64,000 nt of DNA, taken from the NCBI GenBank assembly GCA_002786025.1, contig NHNW01000006.1:186001-250000 (forward strand), in the 5' to 3' direction. Positions within the stretch are counted from its first letter, which is position 1; the number at the start of each line of letters is the position of its first letter. Under the pieces are notes generated by a model, which saw only the letters and a list, made by a program, of their open reading frames with translations, had not been told where the DNA came from and made no database searches. The position numbers and the translations under genes were made by a program. Of this stretch, positions 53,730 to 64,000 are shown piece after piece. Origin of the DNA: Zasmidium citrigriseum. Lineage: Eukaryota > Ascomycota > Dothideomycetes > Mycosphaerellales > Mycosphaerellaceae.

Positions 53730-56406
53730 CTACTCATCCCCAGCCATAGGCCCAAAACTCTCCATCCCCTTCCTCACATCCGACACAATCGCCTCCGCCT
53801 CCCTATGATTCGCCGCCTCAAAATCATACCTCTTCTGCTCCTTCTCCCGGAACACATAAATCCTCACCATACGCGGATGTTTCCTGCTGACTTTCGCTCC
53901 TATGATACTCGTCATCGGAACATTCGTCACTTTGCCCGTCGGCGCGGCCAGACTGTCAGGCGCCGCGGGAATGATGGTCATGTACTCGGGGGTGATGATC
54001 AAAGTCCGGGGATGCGTGGCCGCGAAGCTGAGAGGTTGTTTGCGTAGGACGTTGTAGCGTTTGCCTTCTGTGCCGAAGCCGCCTGTTGTTAGGTCGAGCA
54101 TTGATGCGGCTGTGGATTTCATCTCGGACTTTTGTTGGGCTGCTAGGGGATGCAGGGTGAAGGCTTTCATGCCTTTCTTCTTTGAGTGGCCTGGCGTTGC
54201 GTTGGCGGGTGTGAGGTCCAGGGGTGCGTTTGGTGATGAGCTGCCCGGAGAGCCCGAGAGCCCCATACCGAACATGCCGTCACCTCCACCCATCCCAGAG
54301 CCTGCAAAGCGGCGACGAACAAGGTCTAGGTGCAGTTTGTCGTTCAAGGCTTCGATGGTTCGATCAGGAGGAGCAACGACTTGGGTACCGTGGACCTTGA
54401 AGACGAAGAGCGCCTTGTCCAGACCAAGACGAGCGCAGGCTTTCTCGAATATCTCTGCGATGTAACTGTCGCTTGTGGTTTCATACGACTCGTTGCGAGT
54501 CGCAAATGTTGACGGATCTGTAAATGTGACGATGACCTTCCGTGGTGCACCGGTCTTCGCTGCGCCAGTCTTAGTCTCGCGCTGAGGCATGTCGGCTGGC
54601 GCCGTGGAGTCCTTGCGCAGTGCATTGGGTGCAAAAGATGGGCCAGTGATTGGGTTCCGCGCTGGGTTGAACGATGGAAAAGCTGGAGTAGGCGGTGCAT
54701 CAGATCCGGTCCTCGTCATGGGCGCTGGCATTGGCATCTTGGGGGCCTCCAGCTTGGGCGTGGGCAGCGGAGTTGGTCTTGCCTCACCGATTTGTGGCGT
54801 GAGATCCTCATTCTCCTTGAACTGCTCCTCAGTCGCCTTGACTAGACCAAACTCATCCCAAGGCTTGTCCCTCGAGCGGCGGGGTGGATTATTGTTGTTC
54901 GATGTGAAGTCGACGATAGGCCGAGTCCGAGTCAAAGCCGGGAAGTCATAGTCGATTTCCTCGTCTTCTACTATCCGAAGAGTCCACCAATTGATGCTAC
55001 TTTCATCCGGCTTCAGCTCAGGCTTATATTCTTCCTCGACATACCTCCACAATGCAAGTCCAATCAAGTCTGCAACAGTCACCGGACGGTCTTCTTTCAT
55101 CCTTCGCAGCGGCACTTGGATCGGGTCGGTCGGCTTTTCTGAGAAAGGCGCATATATCTTGATCCAGAGAGGATTGGGTTCGTCCTTGCCAGAGAACTCA
55201 GCAAACTTCTGAAACGGCTTGTCACTGACACCACCACTGCCTTTGATCATCATGCTGATCATTCCGACGTTCTGTGGTGCCATACTCTTAGGCCGTTGTC
55301 CAGGAGGCAGCTTCGGTAGTCGCGGCAGCGCTTCTCTTGCCTGCTTCTTGGGAGAACTGTTCGCGGGCGTGATAGCAGGTAACATATCTGGAGGTGGCTT
55401 CAGTGGCGAAGTAGACATCCCATCGCTAGCTCCAGGTAATCCAAGTATCGAAGGCGAGTCTGCGGTTCCTTCGAATTCATCGCTGAGGTCCGAAGCCTCG
55501 CCAACGTCAATGTCGTCGTCATCTTCATCGTCTAGCTCTGATCCAGCAGTGCCGTCGCCGTCCTGTTCTTCTTCCTGAATATCGTCTTCTACTGTTAGCA
55601 CACTGGGTCCCTTTCCGGGGCGACTGGGTAGTTTCTTCTTGAAGTGAGCAGGAGCGTTATCGTTCTCACTGGACACTTCCGAGCTGGTAGTCGTGTCCCT
55701 CCTTGCCCTCTGCTTTACAGCCTCAACCTGACCTACGCTGCCGCTTCTCATCCTACCAAATGTGTCGCTCTCTGGCGGTCGCGAAGGGCTAGTAATCATG
55801 ACTGCTGGTCCATCATCGAAGCCAGCCTTCAACGTGCTAGCTTGTGTAGGGGGCGATGACTTGGCTCGGTTTCGAATCGGCATTTTGCTGAATTTGATGC
55901 TCTGAGCAGGTCCTTTGGCCAGTTCATCCTCGTCACTATCGTCGCTCAAGTCTGAGCTGTCGTCTTCTTCAACTTGTTCTTTCCTACGCCTTCTTTCCCG
56001 CTTCCTCTCGTTTGCAAGCAGGCCTGCTGGACCCAAAGTATCCTCACTCCCTTGATTGCCAGTGACCATACCACGTCCCTCATTGCCATCTTCTTCTTCC
56101 AACGGCCGTCCAGTAGGTCGTCTGGGTCTCTGAAAGTACTCATTACTGATCTCGGGTCCACCTCCGGTTGGTATCGGGGGCGAGTAGCATCGCTTTATGG
56201 CTGCAGTGTCTGGCACCCATCCTGCCGTGCGGAAAGCCGGATTGTTGAGGACAGCAGGGTTGAGATTGATCAATCGTTCGCCTACGCCGTCGTGAATCTG
56301 GTTCAGGTAGCCCAGTCGTAGCTGGTAAATAGAGAATCTGTCTTCGTCAGCGCGATACGTTGGAGAGCAACCGGAACGCGTACTCCTCGTTCATAAGAAG
56401 CGACAT
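53730..56406 (-). CDS. AVO1: TORC2 subunit SIN1/AVO1
   Basis: Two exons (56406-56384 and 56337-53730) give 876 residues. The 23-nt first exon, joined across a 46-nt intron with branch GCTGAC, gives MSLLMNEEFSIYQLRLGYL, continuing into IHDGVGERLINLNP. That is the conserved SIN1 N-terminus; without the splice the frame lacks an ATG at this point. A long acidic/basic disordered part follows (about 60-370). The CRIM domain, which recruits AGC kinases, lies at about 380-545 (WIKIYAPFSEKPTDPIQVPL). A ubiquitin-like region is near 600-680, and a PH domain near 745-870 (NVLRKQPLSF, RMVRIYVFREKEQKRYDF) binds membrane lipid. The protein is a core subunit of TOR complex 2 at the plasma membrane. It is divergent from the PRCC homologue over 244 nt. 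Confidence 0.95.
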
Positions 56407-56650
56407 GGCTGGTCGTGGATATCGTCAGGTCGGAAGATTCGCAGTTCACGCGCCAGACCAGCTGGCGATGCCACTTTCACATGCGGGCGTGAAGTGAATG
56501 AGAAGAGAAGAAGTACGAAGCAAGGGCTACACGTGGGCAATGGTGGGGTGATGCGGAGCCGACGGGAGTGTCGATCGAGGCGCGAGTCATGCAACATCTC
56601 AAGCTTTCTACTCTTCGAACGCCTCCAAACATCACCATCAAGTCACCACC
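56407..56650. promoter_or_regulatory. Divergent promoter between AVO1 and PRCC homologue
   Basis: Only 244 nt separate the two ATGs. A CACCATC/CACCACC string just precedes the PRCC start. No TATA box is evident. Confidence 0.45.
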
Positions 56651-57745
56651 ATGGCGTTAGTTGACTACTCAGACAGCGAGAGCGAGACAGAGACCAAGAA
56701 CGAGGCACCAAAGCAACAGTCCGCCGCAAAGCCGGCCTTTCAAAAGGCAGCGCCTGGCAAGATCGCAGTCTCGTTACCTTCTCTCAAGCCGGACCCCGGA
56801 CAGAAAGAAGATGCTGCAACAGACGGGCCTCCAGCGAAACGAGCGCGTACAGGTGGCGCATTCAGCGGGATAAACAGCTTCTTGCCAGCGCCCAAGCGAT
56901 CAGGAGGCAATGCCCCGAAGCCTGGCATCAGTCTGAAGACGAGCAGCGAGGCCGCATTCAGTCGCAACCCACCTCCGAAAGCGCCAATAGACGAGGACGA
57001 AGCTATAGCGGATGGAAGCAGTGAATCTGCAAAGCTAGATCTGCCCAAGTCTGAACCTGCTGAAGAGCCAAAACTGGTTGGAAAAAACACACGATTCTTG
57101 CCTCTGAGCGTATCAAGCAAGAAGAAAAAGAAGCCCATAAGCAAACCGCCGCCAGTGGCAGAGCGAAGCGAGAGTACGAGCAGTGGAAAGTACTCGGATA
57201 TGGCTAAGGCTGCAGCTACAAATGTGGCGAAAGAGAAGGAACCGGATCCAGCGCCCAAGCCAAAAAGGTCGCTGTTCTCAGTCACCCAAGAAGAGCAAAC
57301 CCTCCCAGTATCTTCAAGTACGGGCGACTACGAGCCTCTCATCGCAGAGGAGGGCCGTGGCTATCTTCCTGAGGAAGTGCAAACAACAGCTACCAACGAG
57401 ATGCCACAAGTCACTACACCAGCGAATCCCAACTCCCTCGAAGCAGTCGCTGCAGACATGAACTTGACACCAGGGCAGAGACGGCAGCTATTCGGCAGAC
57501 ATGGGGCCAAGAATGCGAATGTGGCCCATTTTAATCTCGACGCTGAATACTCTTCGAACGAACAAATGCGACAGGCTGGCGAGGTGGTTGAACACCGCGC
57601 GGTCAAGGCCGTGGCGCCTGGCAAGCATAGCTTGCAGCAACTCGTTAACAATGCGCGTACACAACAGGAGTCACTGGAGGACAAGTGGGCCGAGGGTAGG
57701 CGAGCAAGAGGTGAGGGTGGTAGTAAGTACGGCTGGAGTGGATGA
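56651..57745 (+). CDS. PRCC-family nuclear protein
   Basis: One exon encodes 364 residues. The start MALVDYSDSESE is the typical PRCC opening. A Pro/Lys-rich disordered region follows with AFSGINSFLPAPKR, LVGKNTRFLPLSV and KKKKKPISKPPP. The conserved C-terminal block is NVAHFNLDAEYSSNEQMR and KHSLQQLVNNARTQQESLE, ending WAEGRRARGEGGSKYGWSG. The human member is a nuclear speckle and mitotic-checkpoint-linked protein; in yeasts the role is mostly splicing-related (family knowledge). The C-terminal pattern makes the family call firm; the exact role in fungi is uncertain. Confidence 0.9.
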   Translation: MALVDYSDSESETETKNEAPKQQSAAKPAFQKAAPGKIAVSLPSLKPDPGQKEDAATDGPPAKRARTGGAFSGINSFLPAPKRSGGNAPKPGISLKTSSEAAFSRNPPPKAPIDEDEAIADGSSESAKLDLPKSEPAEEPKLVGKNTRFLPLSVSSKKKKKPISKPPPVAERSESTSSGKYSDMAKAAATNVAKEKEPDPAPKPKRSLFSVTQEEQTLPVSSSTGDYEPLIAEEGRGYLPEEVQTTATNEMPQVTTPANPNSLEAVAADMNLTPGQRRQLFGRHGAKNANVAHFNLDAEYSSNEQMRQAGEVVEHRAVKAVAPGKHSLQQLVNNARTQQESLEDKWAEGRRARGEGGSKYGWSG

Positions 57746-58452
57746 TCTTTCAGAGACGAATGCTCGATGCTCATCGCAGATATGCCGATGCGCGATTGCG
57801 ATTCATCGAGGCAGAGCATAGGAATGTAGGTGTGTATTCCACCATCTTCCGCTTTGTCGATTGTCTCAAGATCTGCTTCACCTCAACTCAGTGCTCAGCA
57901 TTTAAAGTCTTCAACTCAAGAGTTGCATGGGGGTTTCCACTTGCCTCACCCAGTTATGCAAACTTCGAACTTCTTACTTCTGGCAGGCTGGCTCTACTGC
58001 ACCGGAGCGCAGTGTACTCCCACTACCTACTCCAATAACGGCACCTCAACCATCGCGGACTGGGAGACGATGACTGCTTTCCCTGGCAAGCCGACTTGGG
58101 TTATCATGGTTACCTGTTACGACCACATATCCCCGACACCTGGACCTGACCGCGCTTCCCGCGGTCGATGAAGTCTGTAGGCTCTATGGGTGTACCTCCT
58201 AGGACATGAGCTGAGTATCAAGCGTTCAGGACAGTTCGAAATCACCTGGACATCTCTGCTGAGGCAACGGCCACGTGCATAGCGCGGTCTTAGCGCGTTC
58301 CGCCACCGAGTCAGTGCAGATTATCGAATGACGTAGACGCGCAACGGCAAGTCGCTCTTTCCTCCGAATGTCAACATCATTCTGTTTTTCGATCTCATCG
58401 TCTCTTCTCTCCACCCTAACTTATCTTTCTCATCAGCTCGAGTATCGCAACG
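57746..58452. other. Intergenic containing a possible small secreted protein
   Basis: 707 nt. Apart from the 71-residue frame listed separately (57956-58171), it holds the PRCC 3' UTR and the promoter of the next gene. Confidence 0.5.
57956..58171 (+). CDS. Possible small secreted protein (71 residues)
   Basis: MQTSNFLLLAGWLYCTGAQ is a convincing signal peptide (n-region, hydrophobic core, AQ cleavage end). The mature part is about 52 residues with two cysteines, one N-glycosylation site (NGT) and no homology I recognise. A TTTAAAG string at 57901-57907 is TATA-like, about 50 nt upstream. Small, signal-bearing orphan proteins are typical effector candidates in plant-associated fungi, but this is one short frame without splice or homology support. 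Confidence 0.4.
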   Translation: MQTSNFLLLAGWLYCTGAQCTPTTYSNNGTSTIADWETMTAFPGKPTWVIMVTCYDHISPTPGPDRASRGR

Positions 58453-59575
58453 ATGCCACCAAAGAAGCGCACTCTTGATGAGACGGATGCCAAAGCGCAA
58501 TCCAAGCAGAACTCGAAACGTTCCAAAAAGCAAAAGAACGAGAGCAACAAACGACCTACTGACGAGATTGACGATGGACTTCCTGTATGATTATGTTTAC
58601 GCGTTGAAATGACGTCCTAACTCCTACGCAGAGCTTTCACATCAGCAAAAGAGCACCCTACGAATACATCTGCATCGAGAAGTTTCCTCACATGGGCGAA
58701 CAAAGTACTTTGAGTGTCATTGTATCAGTATCCGCGACTCTGACCCTGACTTACTCGCAGGCGAAGATGAGGACGACACCGAAATGTGGAATACGCTCGC
58801 AGCCGACCATCCAAACTGGCCATACACCATGATGGCCGACAGCTGGAGGAACCTCTGCGAGTACGTTCAGCAAGTCGAATATACTGATCCTGAAAAATTT
58901 GACATGTGGATCTGGAGTGATTTCCATGCTTACGGAGCTTTCGAACTCCTGGAGAATATGCTCATCGATTTCGACAAAGCTCATAAGAAGAAAGATCTTA
59001 ATCGCATGTGGTCCATCGTCAGCATGATGGGGCATTGGCTCAATTTCGATCGTTGTGAAATATGGCTCAACATCGATGATGGACCACGGTCATCGGTGGC
59101 GTTTGGATTGCTGGGTAACGCTTTGTTGACAGCCTTGGACGGAATCGATCGCATTGACGAGCTCAAACTGGACTCCAAATATCGCGACATCGGACTGGTC
59201 ATGGCACTGTTTTTGAAGATGTCTATCTTCCCGGCTGAGATTCCTCTGGAGGACGAGGATCTCTTTTGGAGACAACATGTCGTTGCCTACGCCAAGAAAG
59301 CTGGCATTGACCTCGCGAAACAAGGTATCGATGATTTGGACCAGCCGTTGGACCAGCTCAAGGGTGTCGAGCCTCTGAAGCGTCAGAAGACTGGTGATCG
59401 ATGGGACTGGGCTGGCAAATACAGGGAACTCAGCCCGATTGGCGGCGACTCCCACAATATCCTGAAGTTCACGCGGCAAAAAAGGGCAAATTACGCCTAC
59501 GAGAAGAAAGATCCTCTTCGGGAGTTCTCAGTCAAAGATTTGAGGGAAGGCAACATCGCGATTGCTTACTCCTAG
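58453..59575 (+). CDS. Uncharacterised protein with basic N-terminus
   Basis: Three exons (58453-58584, 58632-58704, 58761-59575), introns 47 and 56 nt, give 339 residues. The first 40 residues are strongly basic (KRSKKQKNESNKRPTDE), a likely nuclear signal. The remaining domain is helical and rich in Trp, Asp and Leu: WNTLAADHPNWPYTMMADSW, DMWIWSDFHAYGAFELLENM and RCEIWLNIDDGPRSSVAFG. I do not recognise the family. The regular domain, three conserved-looking exons and complete ends indicate a real gene. Role unknown. Confidence 0.78.
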
Positions 59576-60085
59576 GCTCTGTTGATCCATCTCCGATGGC
59601 CATCAATGCGGAGAGACGAAGACGGCTTTGTATGCTATTTGTTGCGAGCCACGCGCCACTTCTGCAGGTATTTTGACCCTGTCATGCAGGTCGAAAGATC
59701 TACACGGAAGTGCTCGAACCGTGCACCAAAAGCCCGCGAAATGATTCCGCCATCCATATGCTGTACATAATAAATCCAGCTCAAATAGCTCATGTTACCC
59801 ATTTGAGATTCCATGTCCTAACCGACGCCGCCGATAGACCGGGATCCTGCTCTCAGCTCCCTTGCCGACGGAGCCAACATCCAGGCATCTCGGTCTAGAC
59901 CTCCGACTTCAACTCATCTAGAACAGCCTGTCACGCTGGCAACACGAAGACTATTGGATGATGCCGGGCGTCCATTGAGACCATCGCCTGATGACCACCC
60001 GCAATTCGCCGTACATGGCGAACGACATTACAGAGTCGGCACCTGCTATCACAGAACTCTGTGAAGAAGTGCTGGAGCCACGGAC
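59576..60085. other. Intergenic upstream of the Zn2Cys6 regulator
   Basis: 510 nt with short frames only; it should carry the regulator's promoter. Nothing specific is recognised. Confidence 0.5.
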
Positions 60086-62630
60086 ATGAGCCAGCAAGGC
60101 GATCGCAAAAGTGAAATCCTCCTGGATAATGTCGCGAAGGCCAAGAGACAGCAGGTGACTGCTGCTTGTGCGAGCTGTCGACGTAAAAAAGTAAAGGTAC
60201 AAAAACTGCAGATCGGGCTCGAAGCTCTTCCTCGCTAATAGTCACAGTGTGATGGAAAGCGGCCGTGTGGCGACTGCAGCCGCCGTGGTGTACAATGCGA
60301 GTATGCTGCTTCGGAAGGAGAAACCCCACAACAAGCCCTGAAGAGAAAATTCGATGATCTATCCCAGCTCTACAATGGGCTCGCAACCTCATCGGAGGAT
60401 CAAGCCATAGAGACTTTGCGGCGGATACGAGCTGGTCATCAGGTCGACTCTATTCTACGCCATGTCTATCGGGAAAACGAGCCGATCTTACAGAAACATC
60501 GACGTCTGTTCCTCGTTGCTCTAGCACAGTCTACAGCAGCTCTGGACGACATTGTAAGACTGGCTTCTTCGATCTTGCTCAACGCAAATGCAGGCGTCAG
60601 TCTGCCGTCAACGCCGAGATATGAGCCGTTGAAAGATACTATCGTCACGATCGACAACTTGTATAGTATTCTCACCGATAGCCCCAGCCATGGACTTCCC
60701 TATCGGATTGCAGATGGCAGCGTACGTGTATTACCGTCCTGAGAAATCGTTCAAATCTAACAAGACCTCCATTACAGCATGATGGTCCCTTATTCTGGGT
60801 CCCCGCCAATCCATGGACCACGCTGACCGAGAATGATGAGGCGGTCTCCCACCTTATCTCACTATATCTGTGCAACATGAATCCCTTTTGGCGATTTATA
60901 GAGGAAGACGCCTTCCTCCGTGCTATGGTAAGTAACTCAGATGACTTCAGCTTTGTCTCGACTCCTGCTGACCATCCGGACGTCCCCAGCGTAGTCGCAA
61001 ACCCTCTCAATACTGTTCATCACTCTTGGTACACGCGATTCTAGCGTGGGCGTCGGTCAGTGACAGAGCTTGAAACATTATGATATGGCTGACATATTAT
61101 TCAGCTTTACTCTGAGATCGATGAAGCATTCGCAACGCCAGGAAAGATGCTCACTCGTGGCGAACACTTCCACCGAGAAGCGGTACGATTACTAGAGCTA
61201 GAAGACCAGAAGGCGACTATCACGAACATTCAAGCAATGCTCATATTGGGCCTCGAGTAAGTCTTCAGATGTACGGAGCCTTTACACTGGAGAGCTGTAG
61301 AACTTACGATTGTCGAACAGATCTGCGAAAAGAGGCAAGGACAAACTAGGACTCGATCTTGTCTACCAAGCGGCCGCCTTGATCAAGTACATTCCGCCGT
61401 CTGAGAGCCGCTCCGATCCTGTTGCGGATCGATTGGCGTCGAGAGTGAGATCATGTCTTGTCTCATCTGTGGTTTGGTTGAACTTGTACGTCTCTAGTCA
61501 AACGTCTACAGATACGTATCGAGATACTGACGCCTCTAGCGCTTTAATACAAGCATTGCATCGCGATGCAGACGCCATATCGATCCAGGTACAAGACGGC
61601 ATCATTGACGTTGCAAAGCTCTTGCCGGACACGACGGCATATTGGACTGGATTCCCTCTCACCCGCGACCCGGTCCCCTTCAAAATGAACCTCCTGCTGC
61701 AAGAGAGAACCCGACTTGTACCCATCATAGCTGATATTGTACGGCCGTGTCGCGATCCAACGAGTAAGAGAGAGATTCTTGACGCTTCCAGTGCTACGGC
61801 TTGGAGGCTTCACGAATGGCATGAAGCCCTGCCGAAGGAAGTGGCCTATTCAAAGGAGATGCCGGTCCCACTCTACGAATTGCAGTAAGCATAAGACGCA
61901 TTTCATACTGAGCCTTGACTGACGTTGATAGCTCCCACTTCGTCGACCTGAACATGGGCCTGTACAATCGAGCCCTGAAACGACTGGCTGGCGTAGACAG
62001 CAACGACAACGAACTTGCAGGATACGAAGACAAACTGCACGCAAGAAGCCTCACCTGGGCCCATCGATCGGCGACAATCGCTCGAGACTTCCGCGAAACA
62101 TATGGCTACAAGATCGTTGCACCGCATGTTATGAACATGGCGGCCGTGGCGAGTCTGATCCTTTTACGTTTGATGAAAGAGCCTTTGCTGGTGACATCGA
62201 AATCTCCAAGCTCGAGCGGCGGTAGAACTTCAAATACGGAAATCCAGGAGATGGGAGAAAGCTTCGCGGAATGCTTCAGGTGTCTACTAGGCGCAGGACT
62301 ACAAGAGATGCACGCCAGAGGTGTGGCGCGCATGGTCTATTGCACGGCGTTGGAGTTGGGGGTGACGCTTCCGGAGTCTGTTCAGCAGATGAATACTTTG
62401 GTGGCGGAGTCTGCATGGCAACCTTCGGACTTGAATCAGGTATGTCTGTCCTACAGTCCCTACGTGAAAGTGCTGACATTGGGCAGTTGAGCTCGACATA
62501 CCCGAATTGGGCTACGGTCGATCGCAGCGAGAATAACATGGAGGACATGCTGCGGAAGTGGGAAGATCTGGCTATTCAGGATCCGGCTTCTTTGGCAAAT
62601 GCGCAAGCTAATCTTGCCAGCGCCAGCTGA
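60086..62630 (+). CDS. Zn2Cys6 binuclear-cluster transcription factor
   Basis: Nine exons (60086-60196, 60248-60721, 60778-60927, 60990-61055, 61105-61256, 61321-61485, 61540-61884, 61932-62439, 62487-62630) give 704 residues. The zinc cluster is C28-x2-C31-x6-C38-x5-C44-x2-C47-x6-C54, split by the first intron. A linker and helix (YNGLATSS) follow. The fungal-specific regulatory (middle homology) domain spans about 200-520: VSHLISLYLCNMNPFWRFI, SLLVHAILAWAS, ATITNIQAMLILGLE, DLVYQAAALIKYI. The seventh exon begins after a 54-nt intron without stops. The protein binds CGG-type DNA half sites in the nucleus. Its target is unknown; no obvious cluster of partner genes lies beside it. Confidence 0.92.
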
Positions 62631-63002
62631 AGATGCCGTGTAAGTGCAGAGGAAGATTCGAATCTACCTTTTCCATGTTGGATAGAATGAGGATGATCAT
62701 GAGCAAATTGATTTCATGGGACGATAGGTGAATGAAGACATGATCAATCGTTCAGTTCTGCAAGGATTTGCTCGACTGGAGTATGACCGTCTGTATGCAT
62801 GTCTTCAATCTCCGACAGTAAACCGCTCCGACACTACAGTCGTTCGATAGGTAGAGGTCATCGTGAGAAGTCAAGGTGAATTCGATATTCTCCAATTTAC
62901 GAATCCGAATACGAAAGCGAAGCAAGCTCTCACTCACTCTCACTCACCTCCGTTAACGTACCACTTGCACCTTCCAAGACCAGACACAACCACACACCCA
63001 CC
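62631..63002. other. Intergenic upstream of EBP-family gene
   Basis: 372 nt. A short CTCACT repeat at about 62927-62948 lies in the presumed 5' leader; nothing else is recognised. Confidence 0.5.
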
Positions 63003-63802
63003 ATGTCGGACGCCGTCCCATCCTTCATCAGCACGACGACAGTCCTCTCCCTCCTCTCGACCGTCCTAATCCTCCTAACCGCCTACCTCGCCTCCCTCCA
63101 ACTCCTCCCACGCAACGCAACCACCAAAACGCGCATCCTCTTCATCTGGCACGCCTTCGACGCCCTAATCCACTTCTTCCTCGAAGGCGGCTACCTCTAC
63201 AACTGCTTCTTCTCCTACACCACCAACACAGCCCTCCGGTCCAACAAAGAACCCCCCTTCGTCTCCGCCTACCTGCCCCCCAACGTCTACTTCCTCGGCC
63301 ACCAAGACCGCATCTACGGCGCCGAGTATGGCACCAACCCTCTCGCAAAACTCTGGATGGAGTACGCCAAAGCCGATAAGAGATGGGGAGGCAGTGATTT
63401 GGGGATCATAAGTTTGGAGTTGCTGACGGTGTTTATTGCGGGGCCGATGGCGGTTTGGATTTGTTGGTGTTTGAGGAAGAGGAGGAGTGATGTTTGGTTT
63501 TGGATGGTTGTGCTTGCTACTGGGGAGTTGTATGGGGGTTTCATGACTTTTGCGCCGGAGTGGTTGAGTGGGAATACGAATTTGGATGGGAGTAATTTTA
63601 TGTATCTTTGGGTGAGTTTGATACCATACCATGGGGTGATGAATGTTGTCGTGCTGACATTGGCTCCTAGATCTATCTGGTCTTCTTCAATGCGGCGCTT
63701 TGGGTTGCGATCCCATTGTGGATCCTGTATGAAGCTTACAACAGGATCACTGGGGCTTTGCAGCATCAGAAGCAGCTTGAGTCTGGCAAAAAGTCGAAGT
63801 AA
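63003..63802 (+). CDS. Emopamil-binding (EXPERA) family membrane protein
   Basis: Two exons (63003-63611 and 63671-63802) with a 59-nt intron give 246 residues. Four hydrophobic segments are visible: LSLLSTVLILLTAYLASLQL, about 47-60 (HAFDALIHFFLEGGY), about 138-160, and the C-terminal IYLVFFNAALWVAIPLWILY. HAFDALIHFFLEGGYLYNCF with the acidic residue in helix 2, and GELYGGFMTFAPEWLSGN, are EXPERA signatures. Human EBP is the delta8-delta7 sterol isomerase. Fungi use unrelated ERG2 for that step, so the fungal EBP-like role is open. ER localisation is suggested by the basic end KSGKKSK-type tail. Confidence 0.9.
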
Positions 63803-63875
63803 GGGTGGATGTCTGAATCTAATGCATGGTTCATTGTATCTCTATCAACGCTCATCGGAGAGCGAATATGGCTGT

Positions 63876-64000
63876 CTATACCTCCTCATGATGCGCCGCG
63901 ACGACCTTGCCTTCCCAGCTCTTCTCTTCTGCGATCGAACCTTCAGCGGCCACCGACAATGCGATGCTAGCAGACCTGTGCGCCTCTGTTTCTGCGGCTG
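63876..64000 (-). CDS. C-terminal fragment of a gene cut by the right edge
   Basis: On the minus strand a clean frame of 41 codons enters from the right edge and ends at the TAG at 63878-63876. It is Ala/Glu/Ser-rich (SVAAEGSIAEEKSWEGKVV), helical in character and unlike the surrounding non-coding DNA. It is convergent with the EBP-family gene. Too little is present to name it, and it could still be chance. Confidence 0.4.
   Translation of the reverse strand, partial: AAETEAHRSASIALSVAAEGSIAEEKSWEGKVVAAHHEEV

Overview
The window is nuclear DNA of a filamentous ascomycete (Pezizomycotina). Most genes are interrupted by short introns of about 46-82 nt with GT(A/G)NGT donors, CTGAC/CTAAC branch points and C/TAG acceptors. 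The gene set is typically fungal: a CFEM/PTH11-type receptor, VAC8, the TORC2 subunit SIN1/AVO1, the RfeG-like factor, a Zn2Cys6 regulator and a Kex2-processed secreted protein. Gene style and order-independent similarity make a Dothideomycete (Mycosphaerella-like) plausible, but this is an impression and no marker in the window proves it.

Layout, left to right. 1-4.7 kb: an RNA-fate group, with a Tudor-SN/SND1 homologue cut by the left edge, the nucleoporin NUP82, and the cap-binding subunit CBP20 divergent from NUP82. 5.3-10.4 kb: a very large CFEM-domain seven-helix receptor with a cytoplasmic tail of about 1,245 residues full of repeats. 12.3-16.4 kb: an RfeG-like factor and a GST with a C-terminal extension. 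17.4-21.0 kb: the complex I 51-kDa subunit and a coiled-coil protein of unknown role. 21.7-25.4 kb: two convergent MFS transporters (ACS/Dal5-like and DHA1-like). 26.3-32.2 kb: a PRISE-type reductase, an endonuclease III-like glycosylase, the mRNA capping enzyme and the cytochrome bc1 chaperone CBP3. 32.2-34.6 kb is gene-poor. 34.6-44.1 kb: a Gly/Cys-rich secreted protein, an NTF2-like protein, an SDR, a C11orf54-type ester hydrolase, a single-pass membrane protein, a protein kinase and a disordered protein. 45.4-47.5 kb: a frame-disrupted DUF3435-type tyrosine recombinase relic, the only mobile-element trace. 47.9-53.6 kb: VAC8, a doubtful small gene and a GH13 alpha-glucosidase. 53.7-64 kb: SIN1/AVO1, PRCC, a possible small secreted protein, a conserved-looking protein of unknown role, a Zn2Cys6 regulator, an EBP-family membrane protein and the end of another gene at the right edge.

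Most of the window is housekeeping DNA with no operon-like or biosynthetic cluster logic. The least explained material is the repeat-rich receptor tail, the recombinase relic, the two secreted proteins, and several splicing oddities: a GC-AG intron in VAC8, stop-free 3n introns, and a possible 36-nt intron. Exon boundaries were set by hand from splice signals, frame continuity and family conservation; all were checked only for frame arithmetic.
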